The notes beneath the pieces were generated by a model, which worked only from the letters and a program-made list of their open reading frames with translations, was not told the origin of the DNA and searched no databases. From a virus, in the IMG/VR virus record IMGVR_UViG_3300009285_003368, positions 1 through 27,930 of that record: a stretch of 27,930 nt of DNA. One strand, written 5' to 3'. Positions 26,557-27,930 of this stretch are shown here, one piece after another. Within the stretch, counting starts at the first letter, position 1; every line of letters begins with the position of its first letter. A program made the translations under genes and the position numbers.

Positions 26557-27930
26557 CTATTGAACGATGTTAATAGTGTTCGTTCCGGCTGTGTTCGATG
26601 TGTTTTGATTCCCAGTCCCAGTGTCGTTGAAGTTGGCAGTGTTGCCTTGCAACACGTTTCCGGCAAACATGTTGTAATCACCAGTCACTTCAATGCCGTA
26701 ATCTCCAACTCCGTTAACTCCTGTCACGATATTGCCAGTGATTGAATTGTAGTTAGACACAATCTCAATTCCATTAAGACTGCAAGGCCCTACAACAGTA
26801 TTTCCGGTAACGGCCACGTAGTTTCCTTCTCGTATATCAATTCCTCGCGTGAACACATTAGACCCGTCACTCTTGATTGTGTTTCCTGTAACAGCAACAA
26901 ATTTCACTGTCGAAGTTGCGTTAAGGCCGGATATATAAATTCCTTGAAGACATCCTGTGTGTCCAGCCACAATTGTATTGTTCGCTACTACTATGTTGAA
27001 TCCATCATTGTTAACTGGCGTTGTCGTATCCGTAGATACGCCATTGACAAAAATCCCTGATCCTCCATTGCCGACTACAGCAACATTGTTTGCGATAACT
27101 GCATGTGAGGGTCCATCCCAGTTATCGTAGGCACAGTTGATGCAGCCATTGTTGTAGTTGTTTGTGACTCTATAGTATTTTGATTTCAAGAAAGCACATG
27201 TATCAGGACCGCCATCTGTGTAGCAGTGATGGACACTACAATCGGTAGTATTCATGAAAAAACAGCCGTGTGGTTGCGTCCCAGAAGTGTATGTAAATCT
27301 TAGGTGACAAATCTCAATGTTCGTATCTACAGTTCCAGAACGTTGATGCCCGTTTTCGTTCAGAACCATGAAATACTCTGTTCCTGAGCCTCCTCCATTG
27401 ACCCAGTTAACGGTCACTCCACCTGTACCAGCGTAAGAAATCTGGCTGGCATATCCAGCACCGCTCATCTTGATGTTGCTGCCAATACGGATAGCGTTTG
27501 TGATCTTGTACGTACCAGGCGGAAAATACACGTGCCCTGATGTACCAACAGCATCTATAGCTGCTTGTATTGCAGATAATGAATCAGCAGAACCAGTAGG
27601 ATCAGCGCCATAAATAACTACACTGATCCCTCCCGCATCCTGCCAAGACATAATCGCAGAGCTATCGGTATGTAGCGCGTAACCTTTCGTTCCATCCGCG
27701 CTAGGTAACGTGTACGTTGCAGAAGCTGTTATCGCCGCTGGAGCTTTGAATCCCACATAATCCGATCCGCCTCCTGTCTCCGTCAGTCTCAACGCAGTAC
27801 TCAGCACGACATTGTGCGAGGTGTCAATTACGAGGTCGGTCAAAGTGGAGTTTGTGCCAAATCGCAGCGCAGTTGCCGCCGACGTGTACATATCTATCCC
27901 GCCGACACCATCGGAATAGATGAGCGTTTT
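26557..27930 (-). CDS. tailspike, pectate-lyase-like beta-helix (partial)
   Basis: The frame is open to the right edge, so the N-terminus is missing; 457 residues are visible. The first visible residues, KTLIYSDGVGGID, and TALRFGTNSTLTDLVID are a fibre-like stretch, followed by ATYTLPSADGTKGYALHTD. About residue 107 begins ISVVIYGADPTGSADSLSA with IQAAIDAV, the opening of the Pectate_lyase_3 family, followed by a right-handed parallel beta helix with repeated rungs (VAVTGNTIKSDG, VAVTGNTVVGPC, NSITGNIVTG, NMFAGNVLQGN). Such spikes bind and often cleave surface polysaccharide, capsule or O-antigen. The end is Asn/Thr-rich (NQNTSNTAGTNTINIVQ). Substrate cannot be predicted. Confidence 0.85.
   Translation of the reverse strand, partial: KTLIYSDGVGGIDMYTSAATALRFGTNSTLTDLVIDTSHNVVLSTALRLTETGGGSDYVGFKAPAAITASATYTLPSADGTKGYALHTDSSAIMSWQDAGGISVVIYGADPTGSADSLSAIQAAIDAVGTSGHVYFPPGTYKITNAIRIGSNIKMSGAGYASQISYAGTGGVTVNWVNGGGSGTEYFMVLNENGHQRSGTVDTNIEICHLRFTYTSGTQPHGCFFMNTTDCSVHHCYTDGGPDTCAFLKSKYYRVTNNYNNGCINCAYDNWDGPSHAVIANNVAVVGNGGSGIFVNGVSTDTTTPVNNDGFNIVVANNTIVAGHTGCLQGIYISGLNATSTVKFVAVTGNTIKSDGSNVFTRGIDIREGNYVAVTGNTVVGPCSLNGIEIVSNYNSITGNIVTGVNGVGDYGIEVTGDYNMFAGNVLQGNTANFNDTGTGNQNTSNTAGTNTINIVQ

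Noticed and set aside
1-27930. tRNA genes
   Set aside because: I saw no cloverleaf-like sequence with the conserved T-arm in the few gaps; the dense coding leaves little room. A tRNA scan would be decisive.

Overview
This window is part of a tailed double-stranded DNA bacteriophage (or prophage) genome, most likely short-tailed (podovirus-like) and infecting a Gram-negative, moderately GC-rich bacterium, probably a proteobacterium. The reasons are tightly packed small genes with very few gaps, a complete replication and recombination set without cellular genes, a block of very large virion/ejection-type proteins, a parallel beta-helix tailspike, a 3TM-type holin, and several lipobox or Sec-signal proteins that need an inner membrane and periplasm. 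No terminase, portal or capsid gene is visible; these should lie outside the window.

Layout. (1) The left edge (1-121) is the end of a Gly-Xaa repeat protein on a minisatellite. (2) Positions 124-9486 hold a rightward early operon of small, mostly unrecognised genes, nearly all joined by 4-base ATGA/GTGA stop-start overlaps. It also holds a lipoprotein with an HExxH motif, a RecB/Cas4-like PD-(D/E)XK nuclease interrupted by a full LAGLIDADG intein, and a Sak4/AAA_24-type ATPase. (3) Positions 9543-15954 continue rightward with an SSB-like OB-fold protein, a good intrinsic terminator, a ParB-methyltransferase fusion, a uracil-DNA-glycosylase/family A DNA polymerase fusion, a helicase-like P-loop protein with an unusual Walker A, and two small proteins. 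(4) At 15954/15957 the transcription direction flips, with 2 bases between the two stop codons. (5) Positions 27930-15957 are read leftward: tailspike, small accessory proteins, a secreted protein, three ejection/internal-virion-type proteins (292, 330 and 1547 aa, the last with a PcfJ-like polyvalent-protein region), a zinc-ribbon protein, a second tail-fibre-like protein, a DUF5675 protein, a holin and a small lipoprotein.

How the genes work together. The rightward half looks like takeover, replication and recombination. Nuclease, Sak4-like ATPase and SSB-like protein would form a single-strand annealing recombination system; the polymerase carries its own uracil-recognition domain and a proofreading exonuclease; the P-loop protein is the best candidate for the replicative helicase; the methyltransferase would modify phage DNA or affect the host. 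The leftward half makes the adsorption and ejection apparatus and ends with lysis functions.

The most noteworthy items are the intein set exactly behind the active-site Q-x3-Y motif of the nuclease, the UDG-PolA fusion, the giant polyvalent virion protein, the HExxH lipoprotein among early genes, the atypical Walker A, and AT-rich genes scattered in a GC-rich genome.
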